From an uncultured Bacteroidales bacterium (lineage in GTDB: Bacteria > Bacteroidota > Bacteroidia > Bacteroidales > Muribaculaceae): 64,000 bases of DNA. The DNA lies in the NCBI GenBank assembly GCA_902762385.1, contig CACWNQ010000003.1, positions 62,001-126,000 of the forward strand, written 5' to 3'. The notes under the pieces were generated by a model. That model saw nothing but the letters and a program-made list of their open reading frames with translations. It searched no databases and was not told the origin of the DNA. This document shows, one piece after another, positions 17,352-26,604 of the stretch (its first letter is position 1; each line of letters starts with the position of its first letter). Made by a program: the position numbers and the translations under genes.

Positions 17352-20300
17352 TTACATTCCACGACCGTGGCAGTTCTTATACTTCTTGCCACTACCGCAT
17401 GGGCAGGGATCGTTACGACCAATCTTTGGACCCTCATTACGGATTGGTGCTACAGGACCACGTCCGGCCTGACTTGCGCCCATTCCTGCCTGACGCTGAG
17501 CGGCTGCAGCAGCTGCAACAGCATCGCCACGTCCTTCACTATATTGCTGGCGGCGACGAGGCTCATTGTCGCTTGCACGCTGCACATCGTTCTCGTTCTG
17601 CACAGGAATCTGACCGCGCATGAGCGACGAGATGGCCTTGTTGTTCATATCACCAAGCATAACCTTGAAGAGGTCGAACGATTCGAGCTTGTAGATTACC
17701 AATGGATCTTTCTGCTCATAGCTTGCATTCTGCACACTCTGGCGCAATTGGTCAAGCTCACGCAAGTGAACCTTCCAGCTCTCGTCAATCGAGAGCAGTA
17801 ATATTGCCTTCTGCCAAGCCTTGGCAATGCACTTGCTTTGAGTTTCATAGGCCTCCTTCATATCGATTACGATACCATAGGTGCGCTTACCATCGGTAAT
17901 GGGAACTCTCATCTTGCCCTCAGGCTCGGGAGCACCAGCATCCATCTGCTGCTTGCAGATGCTTTGAATAACTGGATTAGCCACCTCGGCAAGTCGATCG
18001 GTCTTGCGACGGAATGCCTTGAGCACAGCATCAAAGAGTTGGTCGATATTCTTCTGGCTATCCTGCTTGCGATATTGCTCCTCGTCAAACGGAGGCTCAA
18101 TTGCGTAGGTCGAGAGTACCTGCATCTTGAGGTCCTCAAACTCCGAAGGACCAAACTTGTTGACAATATCCTCAATACTATCGTAAAGTGTGTTGATGAT
18201 ATCGGTGCCAATGCGCTCACCTAGCAGAGCATGGTGACGGCGGGTGTAAATCACCTTACGTTGAGCGTTCATCACATCGTCATACTCAAGAGTGTGTTTA
18301 CGGATACCGAAGTTATTCTCCTCTACACGTTTCTGAGCGTTCTCGATGCTCTTGGTCACCATGGGCGACTCAATCATCTCACCGTCGTGTAATCCCAGGC
18401 GGTCGAGCAACTTAACAACGCGCTCGCTTGCAAACAGACGCATTACCTTGTCCTCAAACGACACGAAGAACACCGAACTACCGGGGTCACCTTGACGTCC
18501 GGCACGACCACGCAACTGATTGTCGACGCGACGCGACTCGTGGCGCTCTGTACCAATGATGGCAAGACCACCAGCCTCCTTAACCTCAGGCGACAGCTTG
18601 ATATCGGTACCACGACCTGCCATGTTGGTAGCAATGGTAACCACACCCTTGCCATTCACTTGGCGTCCGGCTTGAGCCACGATGTCGGCCTCCTTCTGGT
18701 GCAACTTGGCATTAAGCACATTGTGCTCGATGTGACGCAGACTCAGCTGACGGCTCAATCGCTCTGATATCTCCACCGATGTGGTACCCACCAGTGTTGG
18801 ACGGCCAGCATCACGCATCTTCACGATTTCCTCAATCACCGCATTGAATTTCTCCTTCTCGGTCTTGAACACGCGGTCAGGATTATCCTTACGAATTACG
18901 GGGCGGTTGGTCGGGATGTTAACAACGTCGAGTTTATATATTTCCCAGAACTCACCAGCCTCGGTCATAGCGGTACCGGTCATACCGGCGAGCTTGTGAT
19001 ACATGCGGAAGTAGTTCTGCAGTGTGATAGTAGCGAAGGTCTGTGTAGCAGCCTCAACTTTAACACCCTCCTTAGCCTCGATAGCTTGGTGCAGACCGTC
19101 GCTGTAACGGCGGCCCTCCATGATACGGCCAGTCTGCTCATCCACAATCTTCACCTTGCCCTCCTCATCAACGATATACTCGTCGTCGCGATTAAACAGG
19201 GTGTAAGCCTTCAGCAGCTGGGTCACGGTGTGCACGCGCTCGGCTTTAACCGAGTAGTTCTGCAGCAACTCATCCTTCTTAGCCAGTTTCTCCTCCTCGG
19301 TGAGTGGTTCATTAGTCACTGCCGAGAGTTCGCTGGCGATGTCGGGTAGCACGAAGAACTTAGGATCATCGGTGCCACGGGTGAGCACGTCGATACCCTT
19401 ATCGGTAAGCTCAACGGTGTTGTTCTGCTCCTCGATGATAAAGAACAGTGGGTCGGTAACCACGTGCATCTCACGGCTGTTGTCCTGCATATAAAACGCC
19501 TCGGTCTTGAGCATTGCCTGCTTAACACCTTCCTGCGACAGGAACTTGATGAGTGGCTTATACTTGGGCAGACCCTTGAACGCACGATAAAGCAGCAATG
19601 TACCCTCCTTAGCAGTAGCAGGGTCATCGCTAGCCATCATGCGGCGAGCATCGCTCAACAATTGAGTCACCAAGCTGCGCTGAGCGGCATACACGCGCTC
19701 CACATTTGGTTTATATTCATCAAACATCTGATCCTCGCCACGTGGCACTGGACCTGAGATGATAAGTGGTGTACGGGCATCATCGATAAGCACCGAGTCA
19801 ACCTCGTCGACGATGGCAAAGTGGTGTGGACGCTGAACGCAATCCTCAGGCGCCATTGCCATATTGTCACGCAGGTAGTCGAAACCAAACTCACTGTTGG
19901 TACCGAAGGTGATATCGCAATTATATGCCTCACGACGTTCCTCACTGTTAGGCTCGGTCTTATCGATACAAGCCACACTCAGTCCGTGGAACATATACAG
20001 AGGACCCATCCACTCCGAGTCACGTTTGGCCAGATAGTCATTCACGGTAACCACATGAACACCGCAGCCTGCAAGGGCATTCAAGAACACTGGCAATGTT
20101 GCCACAAGGGTCTTACCTTCACCGGTCGCCATCTCAGCGATCTTACCTTGATGCAGAACCGAACCACCAATGAGCTGAACATCGTAGTGCACCATGTTCC
20201 ACACGGTCTCATTACCTCCAGCTTCCCAATGATTGTAGTAGATGGCTTTATCGCCCTCAATGTCGAGGAAGTCGTGGCCATCGGCAGCAAGTTTACGGTC

Positions 20301-20702
20301 AAAATCGGTTGCTGTCACCTCGATGGTCTCATTCTCGGTAAAGCGCTTGGCAGTCTCCTTAACGATAGCAAATACCGTGGGCAGCACCTCGTTGAGCTTA
20401 TCCTCGATGCGGTCGAGAATTTCTTTCTCAATCTTGTCAATTTTTCCCCACAGTGGTTCGCGATCTTCATACTCGAGAGTCTCGATTTCAGCCTTAATCG
20501 CTGCAACCTCGTCGCGTTGTGGTTTTACATACTCTTTAATCTCCTCTTTGATTGCGGCACTGCGGGCACGCAGTTCATCGTTCGACAACTGCTCTATCTC
20601 GGGATACGCTTTCTGTATCTCACGAACGATGGGCATGAGCTTCTTCAAGTCACGCTCACTCTTGTTGCCGAAGATCGACTTCAAAAAACTATTAAATGAC
20701 AT
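17352..20702 (-). CDS. secA: Preprotein translocase ATPase SecA
   Basis: SecA drives Sec-dependent export through SecYEG. The 1116-residue protein has Walker A MATGEGKT at 191-198, the [14 protein letters not shown] Walker B at 299-312, [10 protein letters not shown] and [13 protein letters not shown] of the second motor domain, and a C-terminal zinc SEC-C motif (C1100, C1102, C1111, H1112). Walker A lies some 90 residues later than in E. coli because of an extra Lys/Glu-rich N-terminal segment (about residues 50-110), a known trait of Bacteroidota SecA. A Gln/Ala-rich linker precedes the zinc tail. The gene is transcribed alone. Confidence 0.98.
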   Translation of the reverse strand: MSFNSFLKSIFGNKSERDLKKLMPIVREIQKAYPEIEQLSNDELRARSAAIKEEIKEYVKPQRDEVAAIKAEIETLEYEDREPLWGKIDKIEKEILDRIEDKLNEVLPTVFAIVKETAKRFTENETIEVTATDFDRKLAADGHDFLDIEGDKAIYYNHWEAGGNETVWNMVHYDVQLIGGSVLHQGKIAEMATGEGKTLVATLPVFLNALAGCGVHVVTVNDYLAKRDSEWMGPLYMFHGLSVACIDKTEPNSEERREAYNCDITFGTNSEFGFDYLRDNMAMAPEDCVQRPHHFAIVDEVDSVLIDDARTPLIISGPVPRGEDQMFDEYKPNVERVYAAQRSLVTQLLSDARRMMASDDPATAKEGTLLLYRAFKGLPKYKPLIKFLSQEGVKQAMLKTEAFYMQDNSREMHVVTDPLFFIIEEQNNTVELTDKGIDVLTRGTDDPKFFVLPDIASELSAVTNEPLTEEEKLAKKDELLQNYSVKAERVHTVTQLLKAYTLFNRDDEYIVDEEGKVKIVDEQTGRIMEGRRYSDGLHQAIEAKEGVKVEAATQTFATITLQNYFRMYHKLAGMTGTAMTEAGEFWEIYKLDVVNIPTNRPVIRKDNPDRVFKTEKEKFNAVIEEIVKMRDAGRPTLVGTTSVEISERLSRQLSLRHIEHNVLNAKLHQKEADIVAQAGRQVNGKGVVTIATNMAGRGTDIKLSPEVKEAGGLAIIGTERHESRRVDNQLRGRAGRQGDPGSSVFFVSFEDKVMRLFASERVVKLLDRLGLHDGEMIESPMVTKSIENAQKRVEENNFGIRKHTLEYDDVMNAQRKVIYTRRHHALLGERIGTDIINTLYDSIEDIVNKFGPSEFEDLKMQVLSTYAIEPPFDEEQYRKQDSQKNIDQLFDAVLKAFRRKTDRLAEVANPVIQSICKQQMDAGAPEPEGKMRVPITDGKRTYGIVIDMKEAYETQSKCIAKAWQKAILLLSIDESWKVHLRELDQLRQSVQNASYEQKDPLVIYKLESFDLFKVMLGDMNNKAISSLMRGQIPVQNENDVQRASDNEPRRRQQYSEGRGDAVAAAAAAQRQAGMGASQAGRGPVAPIRNEGPKIGRNDPCPCGSGKKYKNCHGRGM

Positions 20703-20779
20703 GTCTTATTATTGTATTGTTTTTATTTGCAAATAAATGGATTTACAGCAAAAATCGTGCCAAATCCATAACCAAGCTG

Positions 20780-20787
20780 CAAAGGTA
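20780..20787 (-). promoter_or_regulatory. -7 promoter element of secA
   Basis: The minus strand reads TACCTTTG 77 bp before the ATG. No TTTG stands at the -33 distance. Confidence 0.6.
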
Positions 20788-20905
20788 CAAAAAAATGTTT
20801 GAACCACAATGATTTTGGGCAAAAACCTAGAAAATCACAATCTTTGATTCAAGGCACTCACAGCCATCCTGATTGTCACTAAATCATGCGATTACAGCAC
20901 GCCGC

Positions 20906-22093
20906 TCATGCTCTCTTGCACGCATGCAGCACCGAGCGCAACGCAAGTGTGGCGACAACAGGCAAGAATGCTGCGTTTGGAGCCTGAAGGCCACTTAGCC
21001 ACACCACTGCCATAGTGGCAATGAGCGCAAGGTTCACAATGTGGCACCATTTGAGCAAGCATGCCGCCTTCTTTATCCATGGCAAGATGGCAAGCAGCAG
21101 TAGCAGTGGGTGCAGCCACAGGATGTTATAGTTAGGCATCACAGCCTCGTGAGTCGAAATGAATTCTATGAAAAAGATGAGGCATCCGGCCAAGCCTGTT
21201 ATCGCAAAGAGTAATGTGTCAAACCAGCGCGTTGCGCACTTGCGACGCCAGTCGCGCACAGTAATGACAATGGTTATGGCGAGCAACAGCAGTGCAAAAA
21301 ACATCGGCGTCAAATACCACGGTGTGGGCTGAGCCACAATGCCCTCTTCGCTGCCAGGGCGTACAACGCTGGTGTTGCTCACAAGTGGCACCTTTTGGCC
21401 ATCACGCTCAACTGTTATCCCGGCAAAAGCATGCATTAGAAATAGTGGCACAAACGTCTGAGTGCGAGCGTCAATCACGGTGTCGCATGCTGCCCCAAGA
21501 GCAAGGTCAATGCCAAATTGTTCCCAAGGATAATTGCGCGTGTAGTGGGTCATCACCTCTCGCAGTGTCTTACCCACTATGTAGTCGCATCCGCTATAGT
21601 CAAGCTCCTTACCAAGGGCTGTTTCTATCACGTCGCGTGGACGTGTCGAGCAGTTGTCGCTGAAGTGGCGGTAACGGTATTCTCGGTTGGCTGGCTGCAC
21701 GTTCCATCCCAGCATGTCCCACACCTGCTGAGCCTGCTCGGGAGTGAGGTTGAGGTCTTGCTTCACCATCTTGCGGCCGGCTTTCACGCCTCCATCAACC
21801 TCTGGTGGCATTATGGCACACAGGTAGTCGGTCTCACCCATGATGTAGCGGGTCACAAAACCCGGTGAATTGAAGTCAAACACACCATAATTAATATAAT
21901 AACTGCCAGTTGAGTCTACTAGCAGGATTTCGCTGTGACCAAACACCTCAAACACCTCATTGCCTGGATAAAACGTAATCAGGCTCACCTTCACCGGGTG
22001 GGTTACTGTTGAGTCGGTTTGAGCAGCACAGTTTATGTTGCCTAGAGCTATGACAATAATCACAGCCACTATGTGCCAAAAAAGTCGTTTCAT
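20906..22093 (-). CDS. DUF4105 / Lnb-type membrane protein
   Basis: A 395-residue envelope protein: signal peptide (about residues 1-24), a periplasmic DUF4105 domain with FYPGNEVFEVFGHSEILLVD, DFNSPGFVTRYIMGETDY and RYRHFSDNCSTRPRD, then four to five C-terminal membrane helices from about residue 265. The paired His (GHSE) and Cys (DNCSTRPRD) recall a papain/NlpC-like catalytic pair. DUF4105 has, as I recall, been tied to Lnb, a lipoprotein N-acyltransferase of Bacteroides, so a role in finishing triacylated lipoproteins is plausible but not shown. It has its own promoter, diverging from the RsiV-like gene. Confidence 0.85.
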   Translation of the reverse strand: MKRLFWHIVAVIIVIALGNINCAAQTDSTVTHPVKVSLITFYPGNEVFEVFGHSEILLVDSTGSYYINYGVFDFNSPGFVTRYIMGETDYLCAIMPPEVDGGVKAGRKMVKQDLNLTPEQAQQVWDMLGWNVQPANREYRYRHFSDNCSTRPRDVIETALGKELDYSGCDYIVGKTLREVMTHYTRNYPWEQFGIDLALGAACDTVIDARTQTFVPLFLMHAFAGITVERDGQKVPLVSNTSVVRPGSEEGIVAQPTPWYLTPMFFALLLLAITIVITVRDWRRKCATRWFDTLLFAITGLAGCLIFFIEFISTHEAVMPNYNILWLHPLLLLLAILPWIKKAACLLKWCHIVNLALIATMAVVWLSGLQAPNAAFLPVVATLALRSVLHACKRA

Positions 22094-22118
22094 TGCCTTT
22101 ATATATATTTAATGTGTG

Positions 22119-22126
22119 CAAAGGTA
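22119..22126 (-). promoter_or_regulatory. -7 promoter element of the DUF4105 gene
   Basis: The minus strand reads TACCTTTG 25 bp before the ATG at 22093. Confidence 0.6.
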
Positions 22127-22198
22127 GTCAAAAGTTTTCACTTTTCAGGACTCAGCAGTCACATTTTGGAGTGTCATGGCTCATAATGCAAAATAAAA

Positions 22199-22226
22199 AA
22201 AGCCCGGCTCTCACGAGTGGGACTTT
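22199..22226. other. Hairpin in the 383-bp divergent spacer
   Basis: AAAG-CCCGGCTC pairs imperfectly with GAGTGGGA-CTTT around TCAC. On the minus strand it is followed by a T-run and looks like an intrinsic terminator, although no minus-strand gene lies upstream of it. The rest of 22094-22410 is AT-rich and otherwise featureless. Confidence 0.45.
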
Positions 22227-22414
22227 AAATTTATGAATAGAATCTGTATAGAAAAGTGCAATATAATATTGCTGTCCTAATTATTATGCGGTGAAAAAAC
22301 CGAAATAAAGTGGTTGAAATTTCCTATCTTACGGTTTTTATCATTTTACCCTTATTTTCTATAGCAAAACGAAACACTTTTTTTCTTAAATATACCATTT
22401 TCATTCTCTATAAT

Positions 22415-22446
22415 TTTGCACATATATTATTAATTCATTATTTTTG
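22415..22446 (+). promoter_or_regulatory. Consensus promoter of the RsiV-like gene
   Basis: TTTG (22415-22418), 20 bp, TATTTTTG (22439-22446), 30 bp before the ATG. The TTTG is itself the end of a second -7-like word, TAATTTTG at 22411-22418. Confidence 0.75.
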
Positions 22447-22476
22447 CAAAAAATCAACTTTTTAATTCCTGTTATT

Positions 22477-23307
22477 ATGAAAACAAAACTATTCCTCGCT
22501 TTCTTGCTGCTGGCTATCAGTGCTCAGGCAGCACCAAAAGTCAAAACCCAACATTTTGAGGTTAAGGACTCAATCCGCATGTTCGACAAGGACGACCTTC
22601 AAGGTTTAGGTTTTAAGTTCACCAAAACCGTCACTGCCGACTGGCCCACAACCGTCAACGGCAAGAAATCTAAAGCCCTCAACGATTTCCTGGTTGAGGA
22701 GGTTTTCTATGCTAGCCACAACACCCAGAGTTTCCCCAAGACCCCCGAAGACGTAAAATCGCTCACCAGCTGCGTCAAGAATTGGGTAAGCTACATTTTG
22801 CGCGAAAACACTATGGTCCAGGACTTTGTTGTCAAGGAGTACGGAGCCCCTGGAGTCAAGGACCTCAACTGCAACGACGAGCCCATGAGTTGCTGGTACG
22901 AAACCACCGATTTCAAGTTCAGCCACGAGGTTGGAAATCTCGTGTTCTTCGTTGAGAATGGAGATTGCTACTATGGCGGTGCTCACAACACATTCAGCTC
23001 CACCTTCCTGGCCTATGATGCCGTGCTCGACAAACCCATCCGCTTGACCGACATCATAACTAACCCCAGCAAGCTTCGTCGCATCCTGCCTAGATACGAC
23101 AAGCGCGACAAGGACAATAAGTGGTGGCAAAACATTGATGTGCCCGATATACAAAACTTCTACATCAAGGACGGCAAAATGGTATTTGTTTTCCAACCCT
23201 ACGCCATCGGCCCCTTCTGCGACGGCATAGTCGAGGTTCCCGTACCACTCAAGACCCTTAGGGCTAAAAAACTCCTCACCACCTACGGCAAGAAACTTCT
23301 CAAGTAA
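22477..23307 (+). CDS. RsiV/DUF3298-like exported protein
   Basis: A 276-residue exported protein with signal peptide (MKTKLFLAFLLLAISAQA). The domain pattern is DUF4163 plus DUF3298: an N-terminal beta segment followed by GGAHNTFSSTFLAYD, a late YAIGPFCDGIVEVPVPLKTL block, and the DIITNPSKLRRIL strand-helix. In Bacillus RsiV this domain binds lysozyme, but here the protein lacks the cytoplasmic anti-sigma part, so it is more likely a free periplasmic protein. I chose the ATG at 22477 because it opens the signal peptide; an in-frame TTG at 22444 overlaps the -7 box. Confidence 0.75.
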   Translation: MKTKLFLAFLLLAISAQAAPKVKTQHFEVKDSIRMFDKDDLQGLGFKFTKTVTADWPTTVNGKKSKALNDFLVEEVFYASHNTQSFPKTPEDVKSLTSCVKNWVSYILRENTMVQDFVVKEYGAPGVKDLNCNDEPMSCWYETTDFKFSHEVGNLVFFVENGDCYYGGAHNTFSSTFLAYDAVLDKPIRLTDIITNPSKLRRILPRYDKRDKDNKWWQNIDVPDIQNFYIKDGKMVFVFQPYAIGPFCDGIVEVPVPLKTLRAKKLLTTYGKKLLK

Positions 23308-23328
23308 TCTTTAAGCCGGGCTACCATC

Positions 23329-24600
23329 ATGCAGGGCGGCCAAAACACTGTGACTAAGCTTTACATATTCAATCCACAGAACGATTTGGCATTAGCAACT
23401 GGCGGCATCAACTATGTGGCGCCGCCATTTGCTATGCACATGGCTCACGATCTTGCCGTGTTGCCCGCTTTTATCGCCGAGCCGGGCTCGATGCTGATTA
23501 CCGACAGCGACCTTGATGCCCAGTGGCTAGAACACCTCAATGCCACCTTTGGCCTTGATGTTCAAGCCGTTAAGCGAAACGAATTAAGGCATCTCACCAA
23601 CTACCAAGTAATGCCTTGGGGGTGGTGTCTCGACATGCGCCGGCGTCTGATAAAGTGGGGAGCCAGCAGCGATAGCGTGCCATCTAAGGATACTATTTAT
23701 CACCTGCGGGGACTGTCACACCGCCGCGTCTCAATCCTGATTCACAAGCGACTGCATGAACTGCTTGGACATCAGTTATGCCCCACGCCTGTAGAACTTG
23801 CCACCCCCGACGAGGTGATGCAGTTCGTCAAGCACTATCGCAACTGCTACATCAAGACCCCATGGTCGAGCAGCGGCCGTGGCATTTACCACACCATCGA
23901 CGGTGCCACTCCCGAGCTGGAGCAGTGGTGCTTTGGAGCTTTGAAGCGGCAAGGGTCAGTCATGTGTGAAGTAGCACTCGACAAGGTCATCGACTTTGCC
24001 GTGGAGTTCCACTGCAGCGACGGCAAGGCCATAGTGCGTGGATTCTCAATCTTCTCAACCGATAGCCACAGCCAGTACACACATGGCGATGTCGCTCCAT
24101 GCAATGTACTAAAGTCACGAATCACAGCCCTATATCCCGATTTTGACGAGGTTGTCGAAGCCTTAACACAAGTGGTTGACGAACTCGTGGCACCACACTA
24201 CACCGGCTGGATGGGCATCGACATGCTACTCTTCAACAAACCCCAAGCCCCATCTCCCCTCTCCACCCTCACCTCTTCCCCCTCACCTCTTCCCCCTCAC
24301 CTCTCACCTCTTCCCTCTCACCTCTCACCCCTCCCCTCTCCCCTCCAAATAAACCCCTGCGTGGAACTCAATTTGCGACCCACCATGGGAGCAATCACAT
24401 CGATGCTTGGTGACAACATTATCGCTCAAGATGTTACGGCATCATTCTCCATCGAGCAGCGAAGCAGTTCCCAGAGCCCCTGGCCCGAGCACGATGCTCC
24501 TGTTATAGAGGACCATCGCTTGCGCTCTGGCACCCTTTGCCTCACCCCAGCCAGCCCCGATGCCCTCTACCGCGCTATCCTCACAATCCAAACCTCTTAA
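23329..24600 (+). CDS. ATP-grasp-like protein with low-complexity insertion
   Basis: A 423-residue cytoplasmic protein of a conserved Bacteroidales type starting LYIFNPQNDLALATGG. ATP-grasp features are visible: YIKTPWSSSGRGI (nucleotide-binding loop), MCEVALDKVIDFAVEFHC, GWMGIDMLLFN and a late CVELNLRPTMG with the metal-binding Glu and Asn. The ligated substrate is unknown. Between the last two motifs lies a Pro/Ser/Leu-rich insert (about residues 305-340) encoded by CT-rich simple repeat DNA, probably a loop expansion. The start could be the ATG at 23329 or a GTG at 23350, next to the conserved LYIFNP block. It follows the RsiV-like gene by 21 bp. Confidence 0.7.
   Translation: MQGGQNTVTKLYIFNPQNDLALATGGINYVAPPFAMHMAHDLAVLPAFIAEPGSMLITDSDLDAQWLEHLNATFGLDVQAVKRNELRHLTNYQVMPWGWCLDMRRRLIKWGASSDSVPSKDTIYHLRGLSHRRVSILIHKRLHELLGHQLCPTPVELATPDEVMQFVKHYRNCYIKTPWSSSGRGIYHTIDGATPELEQWCFGALKRQGSVMCEVALDKVIDFAVEFHCSDGKAIVRGFSIFSTDSHSQYTHGDVAPCNVLKSRITALYPDFDEVVEALTQVVDELVAPHYTGWMGIDMLLFNKPQAPSPLSTLTSSPSPLPPHLSPLPSHLSPLPSPLQINPCVELNLRPTMGAITSMLGDNIIAQDVTASFSIEQRSSSQSPWPEHDAPVIEDHRLRSGTLCLTPASPDALYRAILTIQTS
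24249..24346 (+). repeat. CT-rich simple repeat inside a coding region
   Basis: About 98 bp of CCTCACCTCTTCC-type words, in frame, inside the ATP-grasp-like gene. The same wording forms intergenic spacers at 30469-30526, 35712-35741 and 44480-44511. Confidence 0.85.
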
Positions 24601-24617
24601 ACATCCATACGTAACCC

Positions 24618-24680
24618 ATTGTGCATTATGCATTAACAAAGCGCAGCCCGATTGCGCATTGCGCATTGTGAATTATGCAT
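24618..24680. repeat. Simple-word intergenic spacer repeat
   Basis: Repeated words TGTGCATTATGCATT, TGCGCATTGCGCATTG and TGAATTATGCAT; of the same family as the spacers at 5535 and 26036. Confidence 0.6.
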
Positions 24681-24688
24681 TTCTCAAA

Positions 24689-24719
24689 ATTTTGCCATCT
24701 CAAAAATATTCACTACATT
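24689..24719 (+). promoter_or_regulatory. Consensus promoter of the NTPase-CYTH gene
   Basis: TTTG (24689-24692), 19 bp, TACATTTG (24712-24719), 50 bp before the ATG. Confidence 0.75.
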
Positions 24720-24769
24720 TGTAACCAAAAGAAAAAATAGTAGTAACCAACGAACATAAACTATTATCT

Positions 24770-25864
24770 ATGAATAAGATAACAAAAGTAGTGCTCACTG
24801 GTGGCCCATGCGCCGGAAAAACCACAGCACTCGCCAAGGTAGTGGAGCATTTCTCCAATCTGGGATATCAAGTGTATACCGTACCTGAAGTACCTACCAT
24901 GTTTGCCGTTGGCGGTGTAGACTATCTCACTAAAAATCAGTCGCTTTTCTATCAGGCCGAGAAGGCAACACTGCAGCTGCAGCTCGAGCTTGAGGACCGC
25001 TTCGAGAGCATTGCACGCGAGAGCGAGAAGCCTGTGCTGCTGGTGTGCGACCGTGGCACAATGGACATCTCGGTATATCTCAGCCCTGAGACCTGGCAGG
25101 CAATTACTGCCGAAATCGACACCCCCATCGAGAAACTTCGCGACAGCCGTTACGACGCTGTGCTGCACTTGGTGACTGCTGCCGATGGTGCTGCCGAGTT
25201 CTACACAACCAGCAACAACGAGGCTCGCACCGAGGGCGTTGACCTTGCATGCACGCTCGACAAGAAGCTGCGTGGCGCCTGGACGGGGCACCCACACCTG
25301 CGCGTGATTAGCAACAGCGAGAACTTCGAGAATAAGATTCGACGCGTGCTGCGCGAAATCTCTAATGTGCTAGGAATTCCCGCTCCCATCGAGAACGAGC
25401 GCAAGTTTATGGTCGAGCTCATAGGCGACATACCAAATGCTATCGAGACCGATATCGTTCAAACCTACCTCATGAGCGAACCGGGCACCGTGGTGCGCCT
25501 GCGCAAGCGCATGATGCAGGGCAAGTATGTCTATCTGCAGACTACCACTAAGACCGTGGGCGACAACGAACGAATTGTCACCGAGCGTAACATCAGCTAT
25601 AACCAGTATATGAGTATGCTGGCACTTGCCGACCCTACACGCCAGTCCATTCACAAGATTCGCAAGAGCTTCATCTGGGAAGGCCAGTACTACGAACTCG
25701 ATCAGTTCATCGATCCCGATCCAGGCTTCAGCATTCTCGAGATGGATACCGAGGCACAAGGCGAGGAGACCAAGTTCCCACCATTCATCAAGGTTATCAA
25801 GGACGTGACCGGCAAGGTCAAGTACTACAACATCAACCTCGCCGTCAAGACACTCTACGATTAA
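24770..25864 (+). CDS. P-loop NTPase fused to CYTH phosphate-binding domain (TTD14-like)
   Basis: A 364-residue cytoplasmic fusion. Residues 1-200 form an AAA_28-type kinase-like NTPase: Walker A GGPCAGKTT (11-19), the VPEVPTM loop and Walker B-like VLLVCDRGTMD. Residues from about 205 form a CYTH/triphosphate-tunnel domain with the signature ENERKFMVE, followed by basic and acidic strands (VVRLRKRMMQGK, YYELDQFIDP, ILEMDTEA) that line a phosphate-binding tunnel. The same domain order is found in Drosophila TTD14, a GTP- and phosphoinositide-binding trafficking factor. CYTH domains act on triphosphate ends or polyphosphate. The bacterial role is unknown; a nucleotide or polyphosphate kinase/phosphatase is a reasonable guess. 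Confidence 0.85.
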   Translation: MNKITKVVLTGGPCAGKTTALAKVVEHFSNLGYQVYTVPEVPTMFAVGGVDYLTKNQSLFYQAEKATLQLQLELEDRFESIARESEKPVLLVCDRGTMDISVYLSPETWQAITAEIDTPIEKLRDSRYDAVLHLVTAADGAAEFYTTSNNEARTEGVDLACTLDKKLRGAWTGHPHLRVISNSENFENKIRRVLREISNVLGIPAPIENERKFMVELIGDIPNAIETDIVQTYLMSEPGTVVRLRKRMMQGKYVYLQTTTKTVGDNERIVTERNISYNQYMSMLALADPTRQSIHKIRKSFIWEGQYYELDQFIDPDPGFSILEMDTEAQGEETKFPPFIKVIKDVTGKVKYYNINLAVKTLYD

Positions 25865-25892
25865 TCTTCACACACACATCCACCCTCACATC

Positions 25893-25927
25893 ACCAGCTG
25901 ATTACTAACAATCAGCTGGTTTTTTTG
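25893..25927 (+). terminator. Terminator of the NTPase-CYTH gene
   Basis: ACCAGCTGAT and ATCAGCTGGT form a perfect 10-bp stem followed by TTTTTT. Confidence 0.9.
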
Positions 25928-26111
25928 CCGCTCCTGCCGTCGCTAAATATTATTGCGCTCACGCGCTAAAATTGAATCGTTTTTTTAAATGGTGATCGAA
26001 AAGCTACACCTAGCGGTGCCAAAAAGCCCTTAATCAATGCATAATTCATAATTCATAATGCACAATGGGGGCTGCGCGCGGATGCTTTGTTAATCTCACA
26101 AAGCTGACGCA

Positions 26112-26207
26112 TGGGACAGTTTTGCGTTTTTTTATTGGAAAAATGGACCAAGAAACAAGCGTTTTATGGTCAAAAACGGAACTATTGGGACAGTTTTGCG
26201 TTTTTTT
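26112..26207 (+). repeat. 22-bp direct repeat pair
   Basis: TGGGACAGTTTTGCG followed by seven T residues occurs at 26112-26133 and again at 26186-26207, with starts 74 bp apart. Each ends in a T-run. Confidence 0.85.
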
Positions 26208-26342
26208 CAAAAAATTGAATGCAATTATAAACAGTTTCATTTGATTACTATTTTGTGGTTATTGTGGTTAAACGAATTATTACTATACAAAAGTAATGCT
26301 TTGTGTGCTATGGAAACAATGTTGAAAAATGCATTTGTTGGA

Positions 26343-26604
26343 TTTGTTTGATCTGGGGAAGACAACGAAGGACAATTGTCGCAGGCACTTGTTTTCTTTC
26401 CACGTGATCACGTGGAAATTAGAGAGCCTAACGGCTCTAAAATTCAGATTAAAATTATAGCGACTGTCGCTAAAAATCTGTTTTTCACAAAAAATTTTAG
26501 CGCCCTTGGGCGCAACATACATTTTAGCACGAAGTGCTTTAATTTCCATGTGCGCCAGAACATGGCACCACAAGTGCCACCACACTCGCTGGGGTTCAAA
26601 CAAA
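26343..26604. repeat. Nested inverted-repeat element with six short hairpins
   Basis: Outer arms TTTGTTTGATC (26343-26353) and GTTCAAACAAA (26594-26604) match 10 of 11. A second closing pair, CACGTGGAAATTA with TAATTTCCATGTG, matches 12 of 13. Inside are tight hairpins: a perfect 22-bp palindrome around CACGTGATCACGTG, AGAGCC-TAAC-GGCTCT, TAGCGAC-T-GTCGCTA (itself flanked by CAGATT/AATCTG), GCGCCC-TT-GGGCGC, AGCAC-GAA-GTGCT and GGCAC-CACAA-GTGCC. A further inverted repeat lies at 26625-26651. The element reads as a designed secondary structure rather than coding DNA; no known family was recognised. Confidence 0.75.

Noticed and set aside
19821-20699. 292-codon plus-strand open frame
   Set aside because: It lies fully inside secA on the opposite strand; secA motifs are intact.
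26112-26207. Insertion-sequence ends
   Set aside because: The repeats are direct, not inverted, enclose only about 50 bp, and no transposase is present.
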